From NCBI GenBank assembly GCA_007026445.1, contig VDMD01000004.1:744001-808000 (forward strand): DNA of 64,000 nt. The letters are read 5' to 3'. A program made the translations under genes and the position numbers. Shown piece by piece: positions 1 to 10,218 of this stretch; the stretch's first letter is position 1, and each line of letters opens with the position of its first letter. The stretch comes from Schizophyllum amplum. Its lineage: Eukaryota > Basidiomycota > Agaricomycetes > Agaricales > Schizophyllaceae. The notes under the pieces were generated by a model. The model did no database searches and had not been told where the DNA came from. It saw only the letters and a program-made list of their open reading frames with translations.

Positions 1-110
1 ATTCTCTTCTCACGTTACGCTTCACAGGTCGTTGATTATAAGTGATTCGCTCTGTGCAGGTTCCTCGCGCGCCTGCCACTAAACACGAAATGTAATGAGA
101 GACCAAATTG

Positions 111-1445
111 TCACACCCATCCCAACGCCTCAAACGCCTGGCGGGCGGCAAACTCCCTCGCGCGCTGCTTCGACAGACCATGCCCCTTTCCCTTCGGGAT
201 GCTATTGACTGTGATTCCGTCTATGAGTTATTTCGGAAAGCAAGGACACAACGCACCCTTGCAGACCATCACCCAGTGCTGCGTCTGGCCGGTACTTGGA
301 CCAGTTTTGCCCTCAGTCTGGCGGCACTCAAGTCACAAGTAAAGAGGGACTAGTGGCAATCTCACCTCATAATCAACGCGCACCCCTCGCTTAGCCGCGT
401 GCTCGTGAAAGGTGAGAAGGAAAGATCTCTGGGGCAGCGCTAGTCCCGCCGATGCCCCAATGACGGCCGTCGGTTGCAGCACCGGTGCTCCAAAGGCGCT
501 GCAGGCACGAATGGACGTGTTGGGCTGCTGGTGGCACAAACGCTGCAGGTGAAGCGATGTATGACGAACTAACTGACGTGCTCGGTCCTGGTGCGGCGTG
601 TCGTGGCGGGTGCGCTCCCGCGTTGTATGTTGTTTTCATTTTCTTAGCTGGAGGAGCGGACGCAGGTTCTGGCTTGTCCACACTGAAGATAAGTTTTCCA
701 AGCCAGTCTTCCGTTGCCTTCATGCCGTTGTTGTCGTATACACCGCCTACAACAGCTAGAAACAAGCGGCAGCGCTCCTTTGCAAGGTGGTTAGGTTGTG
801 ATGGGTATCTGGAGCGGGACGTGTACCGGCGTGGTCTGCAAAGCTGGATACAACGCCGGGTCGCAACGCAGCTTGTTCATGAGCCCATAGACGATTGCCC
901 AAGCTTCGACTTTACTGAGAGCAAGAGCCTCTTCCCTTCGAGCCTGAGAGACCTCTCAGCAGAACTTCGTCGCGAAGGTGCATGGTTACGCACCACCATA
1001 TCCTCTTCAGAGAGTAGGGGTCGGCGGCGGAAGAGAAGGGAAGTCATCGTTGCATCAAGAACGGACAATCCGAGCACTGCGAGACGCGAACTGTCAATAG
1101 CTGCCCCCGGGCGGTTCAGTGACCTGTGGGTATAGACCTCGAGCGCAGTATCGCCAGACAACTTGGGAAGGGGAGGTGGTTTTTCGCCCTCATAGCCACG
1201 AGCACGCTTCCTCGAGGCGCTGGGGGGTAGCACCGCAGCGGAGGGGGGCTTGTTAGAGAAAGAACGATCGCTTGTAGAAGCGGCAGAAGACGCCAGTGTA
1301 GTACGTTGAGTAGCCTCCCATCACCAAGTTCCACGACAGCCGCGTCCGTAGCGAGCAGTTGGGCTAACTGTTCGAAGGCGCCAACTGCTCTGCGCGAACG
1401 GGGTTCCGCGGATGGGCTGCCTGTTTCCGTCTCGACGGATGCCAT
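111..1445 (-). CDS. RNase III-domain protein with C-terminal dsRNA-binding domain
   Basis: Probable double-stranded RNA-binding or -cleaving protein of the RNase III superfamily. The ATG at 1445 sits in a perfect Kozak context (CCACCATGG on the minus strand). After a short linker the first RNase III helix reads EVYTHRSLN, followed by LGLSVLDATMTSLLF where catalytic enzymes have the E-x-LGD signature. The conserved Glu/Asp of that motif are therefore replaced (AVLGLSV), as in RNase III-fold mitochondrial ribosomal proteins. A later exon carries VGGVYDNNGM and the W-L helix, the usual second signature. The last three exons form a complete dsRBD (FHEHAAKRG, then WVMVCKDG, then KGKGHGLSKQRAREFAARQ) and end in a stop at 111-113. 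About six short introns are needed; those near 350 and 240 are clear. A catalytically inactive structural role, for instance in the mitochondrial ribosome, fits better than an active nuclease. This is inference. Confidence 0.8.
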
Positions 1446-1548
1446 GGTGGAACTGGGTGAGGAGGATATGGCACGTGGGAAGTTGTTCCGCGTGTCGCAT
1501 CAAGCTGCACGTGCGCGACGCGCTCGATGTCGCGATCCCGAGAGCCGA

Positions 1549-1822
1549 TCAGTGGGACGCGTCTTGCTTTCCTCCTTCACAGTCCCCATCAGCGCTGACT
1601 GGCCAATATGCGCTCACCGGCGGTCTCTCGTAGGCGCATTGCAACGAGCATGCGCTCAACCTCAGCTCCGAAACGACCTTCGGCGACGCGCCCAGCCGGT
1701 GCGCGGCCTCGTCCCTCGTCGCGTAGCCTTTCAGCCAATGTATGCGCGCGATTGGTGACTGAGAAGGACGAGGTCAAGGAGTGTACGTAGTCCATGTACT
1801 CAGATGTGCTCAATGGCCTCAT
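1549..1822 (-). CDS. Doubtful small ORF between RNase III gene and checkpoint kinase
   Basis: An ATG at 1822 opens a frame rich in Arg, Glu and Ala (early residues SEYMDYVHSLTSSF). With one 43-nt intron whose donor is at about 1617 it would end at 1549 after roughly 76 residues. I recognise no family. It could be a real small gene, a missed 5' exon of the RNase III gene, or a shadow of the kinase's 5' exon on the other strand. The last is made likely by FHA-like coding potential upstream of 1847. Confidence 0.22.
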
Positions 1823-1846
1823 GGGCCATCAGTCATCAACTTGACC

Positions 1847-3838
1847 ATGAGCAGCAACAAGCCCGTGCTCATTGGCCGAAATCCCCGTCTATGGTGAGTG
1901 TGCATGTATGCGCTACCTCCCGAATCCTGGACTCACGCGCGCCTCTCACAGCAACTACCTTCTGACTGAATTTCACGTCTCCGGCATCCATTGCAAGCTA
2001 TATGCGTGCGTTGTCCTTTTCACATCCTAGCGGGTGACCCTCACACGACTGCAAACAGCGTAAAAGCTCCTACAGGCGGCCTTCTAGTCTCATGTCAGGT
2101 CAGTAACTCCTCTTCAATGCGCAGACATATCTGAGCTACCGTTAGGATCTGTCGAGGAACGGAATCATGGTCAACGGCGACCACTTCAAGCGCACGTCAG
2201 TTATCCTGATGGACGGGGACGAGCTCAGCATTCCGGGATCGCAGAGTACGTTGATCTATCACCTTCTGGCTTCCTTTCTGACCGAAATGCAGCCTTCAAG
2301 TGCTTGCACGTCTGGAAGGAGCCGCACGAAAAGACGACCTTGTTTGATCCTACGCAGCCGTCGCAGCGCGATTCTAACAAGGTTAAGCTAAAGGTAGACA
2401 TTTCTGAACTGGCCATCGACTTCAGAGCTGACCCTGTCAGACCATGAATCAATATGTCGTCACGTCGAAGAGCTTGGGAAGCGGAGCCTTCGCGACTGTG
2501 CACCTTGCCATCGACCCTTCCAATCACCGCCAGGTTGCTTGCAAGACTATATGCGCGCGCAGAAAGAAAGACAAGCAGCAGGTGCTTTCAGAAGTCGAAA
2601 TGCTCAAGCGCCTACGACATGTATGGTTTCGTCTAGCTATCGGGCGCCCGTGCTGATGCATAAGCAGCCCAATATCAATGAAGTATACGACTGCGTCGAG
2701 TCGGACAAGCACTTCGTGTACGCGTTTGACTTCTTTGCCTCTGCTCCCGCAATTCACGCTACGATGAGATGCTAGGAATATATTCCTTCAGCTGTGCACG
2801 GGCGGTGACCTGTTCACGTACATCACTGAGCACTCCTTACGCGGACGCCTCATCTGTGAAGCAGAAACGAAGTATATCATGTATCAGGTCTTCCGTGGCG
2901 TCAAATATCTGCACGACTCATTCATCTCGCACCGCGACCTTAAGGTGACTTGCGTCTCATGCGTCCTTTCGTACACTCCGCTGACTCTACTTTTGCAGCC
3001 GGAGAACATTTTCCTACATTCCCCCGGCGCATATCCTCGCATCATGATAGGTGACTTTGGCCTTGCGCGACCGAATGCGGACCAAGCGACGTTCAATGTG
3101 GTCGGCACGGTGTCGTATCTGCCGCCGGAGGGTGTTCTGGCGTTAGATCGCAAGGTAGGCCCCATACGTTTACTGATGCCGCGATCTAACGCGTCCCCTT
3201 CAGGAGCTCAGCTACATCGGGTGGGCTCTTCCGGCGTCGATATTGACAAGGACGCCTTGCTGATTACTATGTGCAGTCTTCCATCTGACTGCTGGAGTGC
3301 GGGAGTGATCCTGTATATCATGCTGACGTGCGTGAGCGCATCTACCTGACGCTGAAGTGCCACTGCACCGTATGTTACTGACATTTACCAACTCTCTCGT
3401 AGCGGCTGCCACCCCTTCGACAACGAGCGCAGCGAGCCCTCCGAGCGCTGGATGGACCACATACAGGAATCGCACGAGGTCGAGAACTCCCAGCAGCCCT
3501 CGCAACAATATCTGCGCGGCGAGGCACGTCTAAAGGCGAAAATCGCGCGCGGCAACGTTGAGTTCTCGCACGAGTGGTTGGACTTTCCTGCTGGTGAGTC
3601 TCTGCAACCACCCTCACGCCTTCCCCGCTGAACCCTCGCTAACCGACGCCCAGCCCAGGAACTCGTCTCGGACCTCCTGATCATGGACCCCGGACAGCGC
3701 GCGACGGTGGACGAGGCGCTGACGAGCGACTGGATCGCCTCTCAGGCGGACGTGCTCGAGCAGATGTACCGTGAACGCGTGTCTATGGACGACGACGCCT
3801 CGAAGAAGATGCCGACTGCTCCTGCGCCGCCTGTTTGA
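1847..3838 (+). CDS. FHA-domain checkpoint kinase (Chk2/Cds1/Rad53 family)
   Basis: Ser/Thr kinase that would transmit DNA damage and replication stress signals in the nucleus. Exons 1-4 give an FHA domain: LIGRNPRLCNYLL, VSGIHCKLYA, LSRNGIMVNG and DGDELSIPGS. The GR, S-x-x-H and N-G phosphothreonine-binding signatures are all present. The kinase domain follows: glycine loop LGSGAFATVH, VAIK-like VACK lysine, catalytic loop HRDLKPEN (split by an intron in HRDLK/PEN), DFG in IGDFGLARP, and activation segment GTVSYLPPEG, typical of fungal Cds1-like kinases. It ends shortly after the kinase domain at TPAPPV-like residues, with little C-terminal tail. About nine introns are modelled. The ATG at 1847 is the first clear start. 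However, the frame stays open upstream to about 1758 and reads INLTM just before it, as the first FHA strand would, so the true N-terminus may lie further 5'. No SQ/TQ cluster was seen. Confidence 0.88.
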
Positions 3839-4281
3839 TTGCTGTCGACACGGACTCGGAGTTTGTGCCAATCGAGACGAGGACTGCGACGGCGTCTCAA
3901 AATTGCTCGCTGGCTTCTGCGCGCTCCCGCTGGTCTACGCGCGCCCATGCTGTTTCTCCTGCTCTCGACGACGCTCTCTGCTCTCCGCGGCGTTCTTTCC
4001 AATCTGCATATTCTCTGCTCTCGTTCTTTGCTCTCTGTACCGGTCTTTTCTCCGAGGTCCTTTGTTCTACTCGCTCGCTTTGCTCAACCGTTGTACTTGT
4101 CCTGCTACGCATGCTCTCTCTTTTTATACATTCGCATCACTGCTGTTATAATACATACATGAGGATATGACCGCTCTGTCTGATATGACTGTTCTGTGTC
4201 GTGACTGCTGTGCTCGATACATCGTGGCTTCAATTTTCCTGCGGTCAACGTTCTTGACTTATGCCTTCAAGCAACCGGCCA
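3839..4281. other. Intergenic, convergent 3' ends
   Basis: Between the stop of the checkpoint kinase (+) and the stop of S-formylglutathione hydrolase (-). It is rich in CTCT-type pyrimidine tracts, consistent with 3' UTR. The overlapping short open frames here are Arg/Leu/Ser-rich low-complexity readings with no support. I see no gene. Confidence 0.6.
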
Positions 4282-4294
4282 TTATGCCTTCAAG
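4259..4294. repeat. 13-nt direct repeat spanning a stop codon
   Basis: The 13-mer TTATGCCTTCAAG occurs at 4259-4271 and again at 4282-4294, 23 nt apart. The second copy contains the TAA stop and last codons (LKA) of S-formylglutathione hydrolase on the minus strand. The first copy lies just after the stop, in the 3' UTR. Confidence 0.9.
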
Positions 4295-5609
4295 AAGTTG
4301 GCGTGGACTATATGGTCATCACCGTCAGATGGAACAGACCTCCGCGATGAATGCGACAACTTACAATGTACGTGGTCGGACGCGAATGTGGAGATCTGAA
4401 AAGCGCGGGTGAGAATCGACGAGTCTGAGGACAGGGCAGACACATCGATTCTGTGGACAATGCAGATACTCACGAAGAAGTAGCTGTGGTCGTAATCTTC
4501 CTGGCTGCGCACGCGGACCTGGACCTCGTCGTAGCCGGCATCGCGCGCGGCCTTGAGGAAGTTCTCGGGCAGGAGCTGACCTTGCTTGTAGAAGTTGTCG
4601 CCGGTGCCCTGCGGCGCGAAGGTTGAGTCAGCCAACCAGTGCCACCAGCACTCTGCCGCTCTCGCAGTCCTGGTACGCACATAATCAATCAAAATATGCG
4701 CGGGGTCCTTGTGCTTCGCAATGAGCTCTGTCGCGTCGTACGTCGCCTTCGCCTCCTCCGTGCCACCCTGTAGGTAGCCGCCGAACGCTTTCTCGCCCCA
4801 GGGGCACTTGGTGGGGTTGGCGATGGGGGCGAAGGCGGAGGCGGAGCGGAACTGCTTAGTTTGGGAGGCGAGATACATGGTGAGGGCGCCATGGCCGCCC
4901 ATGGAGTGGCCCATGACGGATTGGCGTTTGAAGTCCTGGGGGGTGGGTTAGAGGGCGGAGGGAGGAGGAGGAAGGGATGAAGGGTGGGGAGACGGGGCGT
5001 AAGGGAATGAAGGAGGGAATGATGTATGAGATAAAGCGTAAAGGATCGCGACATACGATGGGCAGGCCCGCAGCCTCGATGACCTGCGGGAGCTCGAGCG
5101 TGACGTGGGTGAGCATGTTGTAGTTGTTGGAGAACTTGGGGTGGGTCGCGTTCACGTAGAAGCCCGCGCCGGTGCCAAAGTCCCAGTCGTCGTCCTCGCC
5201 CGCGATGCCGGCGCCGCGGGGGGATGTGTCGGGGAAGAGGAGCGCGATGCCCTGGGTGGCGGCGACGCCGAGGAAGCCGCCCTTCTGTGCGCTTGGGGGA
5301 TTCGCGATCAGTCCAGGTAGAGATCCGGAGATGGGTGGATCAGTCGCGTCTCACCCATTGTCCTCGGTGCAGGTAAGGCCTGCGAGGTAGAAGAGAACAG
5401 GGACTTTGTGCTTGGAGGCGATGGCGGGGAGGAAGAGGTTGAACTGCGCGTGGAGGCCGCCGAGTGCGGCGGACTGGGTGATGATTAGATGGGTCAGTGA
5501 TGCAGTCAAATCGCGGCGCGGGGGAGCGGCGGCTCACCTTGAACTTGTATTTGGTAAGCGTGCCCTCGAAGGACTTGTTGGATGACACGGTCTCGAGCTG
5601 CACGGTCAT
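4282..5609 (-). CDS. S-formylglutathione hydrolase (esterase D family)
   Basis: Hydrolyses S-formylglutathione to formate and glutathione, the last step of glutathione-dependent formaldehyde detoxification, in the cytosol. The alpha/beta-hydrolase family signatures are all visible: N-terminal MTVQLETVSSNKSFEG, the F-Y-L-AGLTCTEDN turn, the DTSPRG motif, nucleophile elbow GHSMGGHGAL with the catalytic Ser, and the DYDHSYFF segment with the catalytic His. The Asp of the triad is expected near the GTGDNFY exon. There are six or so introns. The last one (donor GTAAGT) leaves a short terminal exon FHANFLKA, and the stop is at 4282-4284. Length matches the family at about 285 residues. The start at 5609 is the first ATG and matches family N-termini. 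It is convergent with the checkpoint kinase gene. Confidence 0.93.
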
Positions 5610-5902
5610 TGTGGTGGGTGAGTACTGGGCGGTGGGGGGAGCACCCAGTTGCTGGGGTCGCGCTCACCGTCACGTGGACCGACGTCAGTGCAGCGCTCCT
5701 CAGACTTTGTCGCGACGCGAGGCGACGCGTGCCCGAACACGCTTGTTCCTGCCCTCCACCGTCATGGCCCCTTGCTAGCTTCTTTCCTACTTTCATCACC
5801 AGAACCCAGAACACCTGCGTCAGAACCGAGATCGGTCAGCGCTAATCGGTGGCTTATACCTCGGCTCCTGTCCACTCCTCCTGCGATCCCCCCTATAACA
5901 CC

Positions 5903-8515
5903 ATGGACAACTTCACTCGCGAAGAGGTGGTCGCTATCCCCGACGAGATCCCCAGTCTTGCCAACTTTTATTATGCGGTTGCCATCTTCCTCTTCGCCTA
6001 CTTCTCCCTCCGTAGAGGTGACCCTCAGGTATGTCATTCCATGCCCCTTGCCATTTACCTGCGACTAATAGAACCCTAAGTTAGAGGCACTCCCCACCGT
6101 GGGCTACTCTTCGCCTTTGCTGTCCTACTTCAGCGCAACTCGCTTCCTCGTAGATGCCAGTTCTATGATTAAGGAGGGATGTTCTCGAGTTCGTCCCGTG
6201 TCTCGTCCTCCACATCCATCCCCCTCACCCACTACCAGTTCGAGAACCGACCCTTCAAGGTTGCCAACCTCACCCGCTGGATCGTCATCGTCAACGGCCC
6301 CACCCTCATCGAAGAGCTGCGGCGCGGCGCGGACGACGTGCTCTCCTTCCCCGGTGCAGCAGAAGAGGTGCGTGAGGCCTGTCCTGCTACAACGAGGCTG
6401 TCCTGCGATGCCTATCCCCCAACGCCGTCCTGACTGCGGCGTGAGCGCATAGATGGCCAAATCAGCTACGTGCTCGGCGAGAGCATAGGCACGGATCCCT
6501 ACCACATTCCGGTGCTGCAGACGCAGCTCACGCGCAACATGCATAACTATTCCAAGTCATGCGAGAGGAGATGGTAGCGGCGTTCGAGGAATTGGTGCCT
6601 CCTTCTGGTACGCCGCATATTGAATTTCGCCTTTTTCACTCCCTACCTGACGAGCAAATCACCGAACAGACGACGGCTGGAAATCCATACCGGCGCATTC
6701 GAGCATCATGCATATCATCTGCCGAATAAGCAACCGAGTTTTTGTGGGACTACCGTTATGTGAGCTTCTTCGCTTCGAACAAAGTTGACTACAGCGCCCC
6801 AGATAACTAATGGCAAGATATACAGGTCGCGATCCCACGTATCTGGACCTGTGTACCGGATTCGCTCGACAGGCCGTCACTGCGATGATGCTCATCAGCA
6901 TGACGCCGCCTTTCTTGAGACCGTGAGTCGTATACCAGGAGTCTTCGTTGGTTTGCTCATGTTTAAACTTTAGACTAGCAGCAAAGATAATATCCGGACT
7001 CCAGGGTACCGTGCCGCGCGTACAGCGGTATATAACGGGACTGCTTCGTGAACGTACAACGCCAGCAGAGGAAGGCGGTGCTCCACCTGTAAGTCCTTGT
7101 TTATTCTAAAGCCTGGCGAAGTCCTCGCGCGACGCCGGGTCGCATTTGAGGCGTAGTGCTGCCTTTGAGGCGGGTGCGCTTTCGAGGCATGGGTGTTGCC
7201 ATTTGAAGCGCCGTTATGTTGCATGGCGTAGCATGCCACCTCACTTACGGACATCTCGCAGAACGATCTCATCACCTGGCTCATGGACGAAAGCCGCGAC
7301 CGCGCAGGCGCGGAGGACCCCCTGCGCGACATGTCGCTTCGCCTGCTCGCGGTCAATTTTGCGGCGATTCATACGACGTCTATGGTAAGCTTTTACGGCT
7401 GCGTGTTGCTTCATAATGTCTTCTTACCCAAATTCACTTCTTCGCACCACCACCTCACATATATCCAACCAACTTACCGCCCCACCCCAGACCTTCGTCA
7501 AGCCCTCTACAACCTCGCCGCCAACCCTGCATACGCCGCACTCCTGCGCAACGAAGTGCAATGCGTGGTCCGCAAGGAGGGCTGGAACAAAGACTCGATC
7601 GGCAAGATGTACCTCCTGGATAGCTTTTTGAGAGAGACGATGCGGATGCGGTCGTTGAGGGATCGTACGTCGACTTCTATCTAAGGACCTACTCACCACA
7701 CGCTAACCCGCGCTCATCCCACACAGTGAACGTCATGCGCAAGGTCCTCAAGCCCTTCACCTTCCACAGCGCCGCCGGCGGGCCCATCCCATCCCTGCGG
7801 GCGTTCTCATCTTCGCGGCGACACCTCCGGCGCACTTCGATATCAAGGAGTATGGGAGGGATGTGGACGGGTTTGATGGATTGAGATTCGTGCCCGAACA
7901 TGTTATGCGGCGGTATGGGTTGAGGAGGGGTGCCGACGAGCGCTGGGCGATGACGGCAGAGACCATCAGAAATCCTCTTCGAAGGTGGACTCCTCCTCAA
8001 AGCAATATGACCTGCAAGAGCAGCAGGAAAACCCCCTGCCCCCCTCCTCCGACGAAATCCTCTCCCCGCGCAACTTCCTCGTCAGCACCTCCGCGAGCTT
8101 CCTCGGGTGGGGTCTGGGCAAGCACCAGTGCCCGGGCCGGTTTTTTGCGGCGGTGGAGATGAAGATGATGTTGGCGTATGTGGTGGGGAGGTTTGATGTG
8201 TTGACGATGGATGTGGGACAGGTGGGGAGTGCGGGGAGGGAAGGGAAGGAAGGGGCAGGAAGGACGGGGTCGGGAAGGATGGTATCGCGAGCGGCGGACA
8301 GTCTGGGTGTGGCGGACAGCGACGGGGAGTCTACGTGCGACGGCAGGGGTGGGGAGGGCCTCATGGGCGCAGGGCGGTTCAAGGACGTCGAGGAGGAACA
8401 CTTCAGGAATGCCGACCGCCCGGACGACCTACGCATCGAGGCGAACTGCTTCCCCAACCCGTGGGCGCGACTCCGGATACGGCGGCGGGCGCGCCCGATG
8501 TTGATGACGCCGTAG
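5903..8515 (+). CDS. Cytochrome P450 monooxygenase, reading frame broken
   Basis: Haem-thiolate monooxygenase of a basidiomycete family. Start MDNFTREEVV is followed by a membrane anchor (YYAVAIFLFAYF). The I-helix is NFAAIHTTS, the form seen in ent-kaurene-oxidase-like and CYP68-like P450s, lacking the usual acid-Thr pair. ExxR is in FLRETMRMR, and the haem loop is FLGWGLGKHQCPGRFF with the ligand Cys. About nine introns are modelled. Three points need a one-base correction to stay in frame: near 6547 (NMHN to FQVMREEM), near 7789 (GGPIP to IPAGVLIF) and somewhere in 7895-7945. After the haem loop there is an unusual Gly/Arg/Glu-rich stretch of about 70 residues (8220-8420) before the normal C-terminal strand. 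The substrate cannot be inferred. The gene may be decaying or the assembly faulty. It is convergent with the LYR-like gene. Confidence 0.8.
8222..8277 (+). repeat. G-rich tract with G-quadruplex potential
   Basis: Seven runs of three or four G within 56 nt, separated by loops of 1-12 nt, on the coding strand of the P450 gene. It encodes part of the odd Gly/Arg/Glu-rich insertion after the haem loop. The composition differs sharply from the flanking exon. Confidence 0.7.
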
Positions 8516-8662
8516 TAGGCCTCCGGGCGAGCGAAGTACTGACGAGGAATGTAGCTATATATTCCACCGGCAGCCCGCAGGTAAAGCCGGTAAAGGACGA
8601 ACAAACTGCGCCGTGTAGATTATTGAGTCGTTGAGTGTAAACTATTGAGTTGTGCGTGTAGA

Positions 8663-10121
8663 TTAATCATGCATTATCGTGGCATCTAGTCGCCCTTTTG
8701 TCGAGCCCTTCAGCCTCTCCTTCAAGCCCTCCAGTCCCTCCTGCAAGCCATTCTCTGCTTCCCTGATCGTCTTCGCGTATTTTCCCTTGATGACTTCCTT
8801 CCCCTTCTGCCCCTCTTTCCCGTCCTTCCTGTCCTTTCCGTTCTTTCCGTTCTTGCCCTGCTTTCCCTCCTTCCCCGCCCGAGTCTTCACCATCGCCTGC
8901 GCCAAGTCAAACCACGCGAGGTGCTCCGCGCCGATATCTGGCATCTGGTCCGCTGAGCGCGAGCGGCTGCGCCGGACGGCGGACAGCGCGGTGGAGACGG
9001 TGTAGGAGAGGGTGGAGGTTTGTACGTGGGGGTGGAGGGTGAGGAGGATGTGGTGGTGGTGGAGGAAGAGGACGTTGTGTCGGTTGCATCAGTCTTGCCC
9101 GACACCCTGACTGACTGGGATGGCGCGCCGTCGATCCTGCCTTTCTGATTCCGAGTCGCTGTCAGGACGGGAAGCCGACTGAGAAGTATCTGGTACCGCC
9201 GCCGAAGCCAGTAGGAAGGTCGTTTCGGAGGCACCTTCAAGGCAGGACGTTGTCCTCGTCATGCATTCGCACTCCTGCCATACGCTCCACATGTGCGAAC
9301 AAGCCGATTCCCTGAAAGCCAAACCCGCGCACGCCCGCGCGAGCCAAGACATCCGGAGTCGTCCCCCGAGCGGACTGCACGCTGTCCTGGCGCAAGTCCG
9401 CCACAACCTCCAAGGGCGCCCAACCTTCCTCCACTCCTCGCTGAAGAAGCGCCGCCGGAGGTTGACCTCGCGGCGTTTGCTCAGCGGGCCGTATATGCGC
9501 GCTTCCTCGGACTTGGGATCGTGGCGATTATTCAGGCGCGTGGGTTTGGGATGTCGTCGGATGAGAGCTGCCGAGTGGAGTGGGAGATGCCGCTCATGAG
9601 GAGGGTTTTGAGTTCCTGGGAGTAAACGGGAGGTCGGGAGCGCTGCACTTCGGGGATGAGGAGAGGGGGTGGGGGAACGGAGGGGTCTGTGAGAAGGGGC
9701 TTGCGTAGACTTGGTATAAGAGCAAGAGACAAGGGTAAGGGAAGGGGCAGACCTCCATGAGCTCGTATTTGAGCTTGCCCATCCTGCCGTATGCTGTGCT
9801 GAGAATCTTGTCGTATGCGGCGACGTTCCTCTGGTTTGCGGCTTGAAATCGTTTGCACTCCTGAACTCGTACAGTGAGCAATGATCTCAATTGCACGCAC
9901 TCTGCGCACCGTGCTCATACGCTTCATCCTGCGCTTGCGGAGCTCCTCGTCGCCCTTCGTGCGGAGGATGGTACGGCAGTCATCCTTTAGTTTCAGCAAA
10001 AAGAATTCTCTACTTTTCGTCAGCTGAGTTCATCATAAATGCAAGCGCCTTACCTTAGATAACTGTCTGGAAAGCGGCGGATCTGACGGTGAGAGGACCT
10101 GAAGAGGGCGGCGACGGACAT
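8663..10121 (-). CDS. LYR-motif-like small mitochondrial protein, reading frame broken
   Basis: The first exon (ATG at 10121) reads MSVAALFRSSHRQIRRFPD-SYLREFF. It continues after one intron to LKDDCRTILRTKGDEELRKRR, which resembles the N-terminal helices of Complex1_LYR-type assembly or mitoribosome proteins, though no strict L-Y-R is present. Next come LLTDPSVPPPPLL, YSQELKTLLMS, LSKRREVNLRRRFF and WLRRRYQILLSRLPVL, which look conserved and structured. Keeping these blocks in one protein needs one-base corrections near 9422 (between SEEWRKV and APLEVVAD), near 9240 (before VPPKRPSYW) and around 9050-9110. The C-terminus holds a Lys/Gly-rich low-complexity tract (GKEGKQGKNGKNGK) and ends at 8663. 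Function is unknown; a role in mitochondrial assembly is inference from the N-terminus only. It is head-to-head with LSG1. Confidence 0.5.
8760..8885 (-). repeat. Lys/Gly-coding purine tract
   Basis: The minus strand is almost pure purine with recurring GGAAAG/GGGAAG units that encode GK-x-GK repeats near the C-terminus of the LYR-like gene. It is a simple low-complexity expansion. Confidence 0.65.
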
Positions 10122-10218
10122 GGACAACGCGCGAGGCCACGTGCTGAGAATTAGCGCCCGTCGATCGAAGATTGGCTGATTGCTCTTCGTTACTCATCCG
10201 CATCCATCGTCGCCGGCC
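10122..10218. promoter_or_regulatory. 97-bp bidirectional promoter region (LYR-like / LSG1)
   Basis: The start codons of the minus-strand LYR-like gene (10121) and plus-strand LSG1 (10219) are only 97 bp apart, so both must be served from this interval or from within each other's 5' ends. No TATA box is visible. A mitochondrial protein and a ribosome-biogenesis factor could be co-expressed from it; this is inference. Confidence 0.5.

Noticed and set aside
485..1135. 216-codon plus-strand frame
   Set aside because: Antisense shadow of the RNase III/dsRBD exons, which have clear domain evidence.
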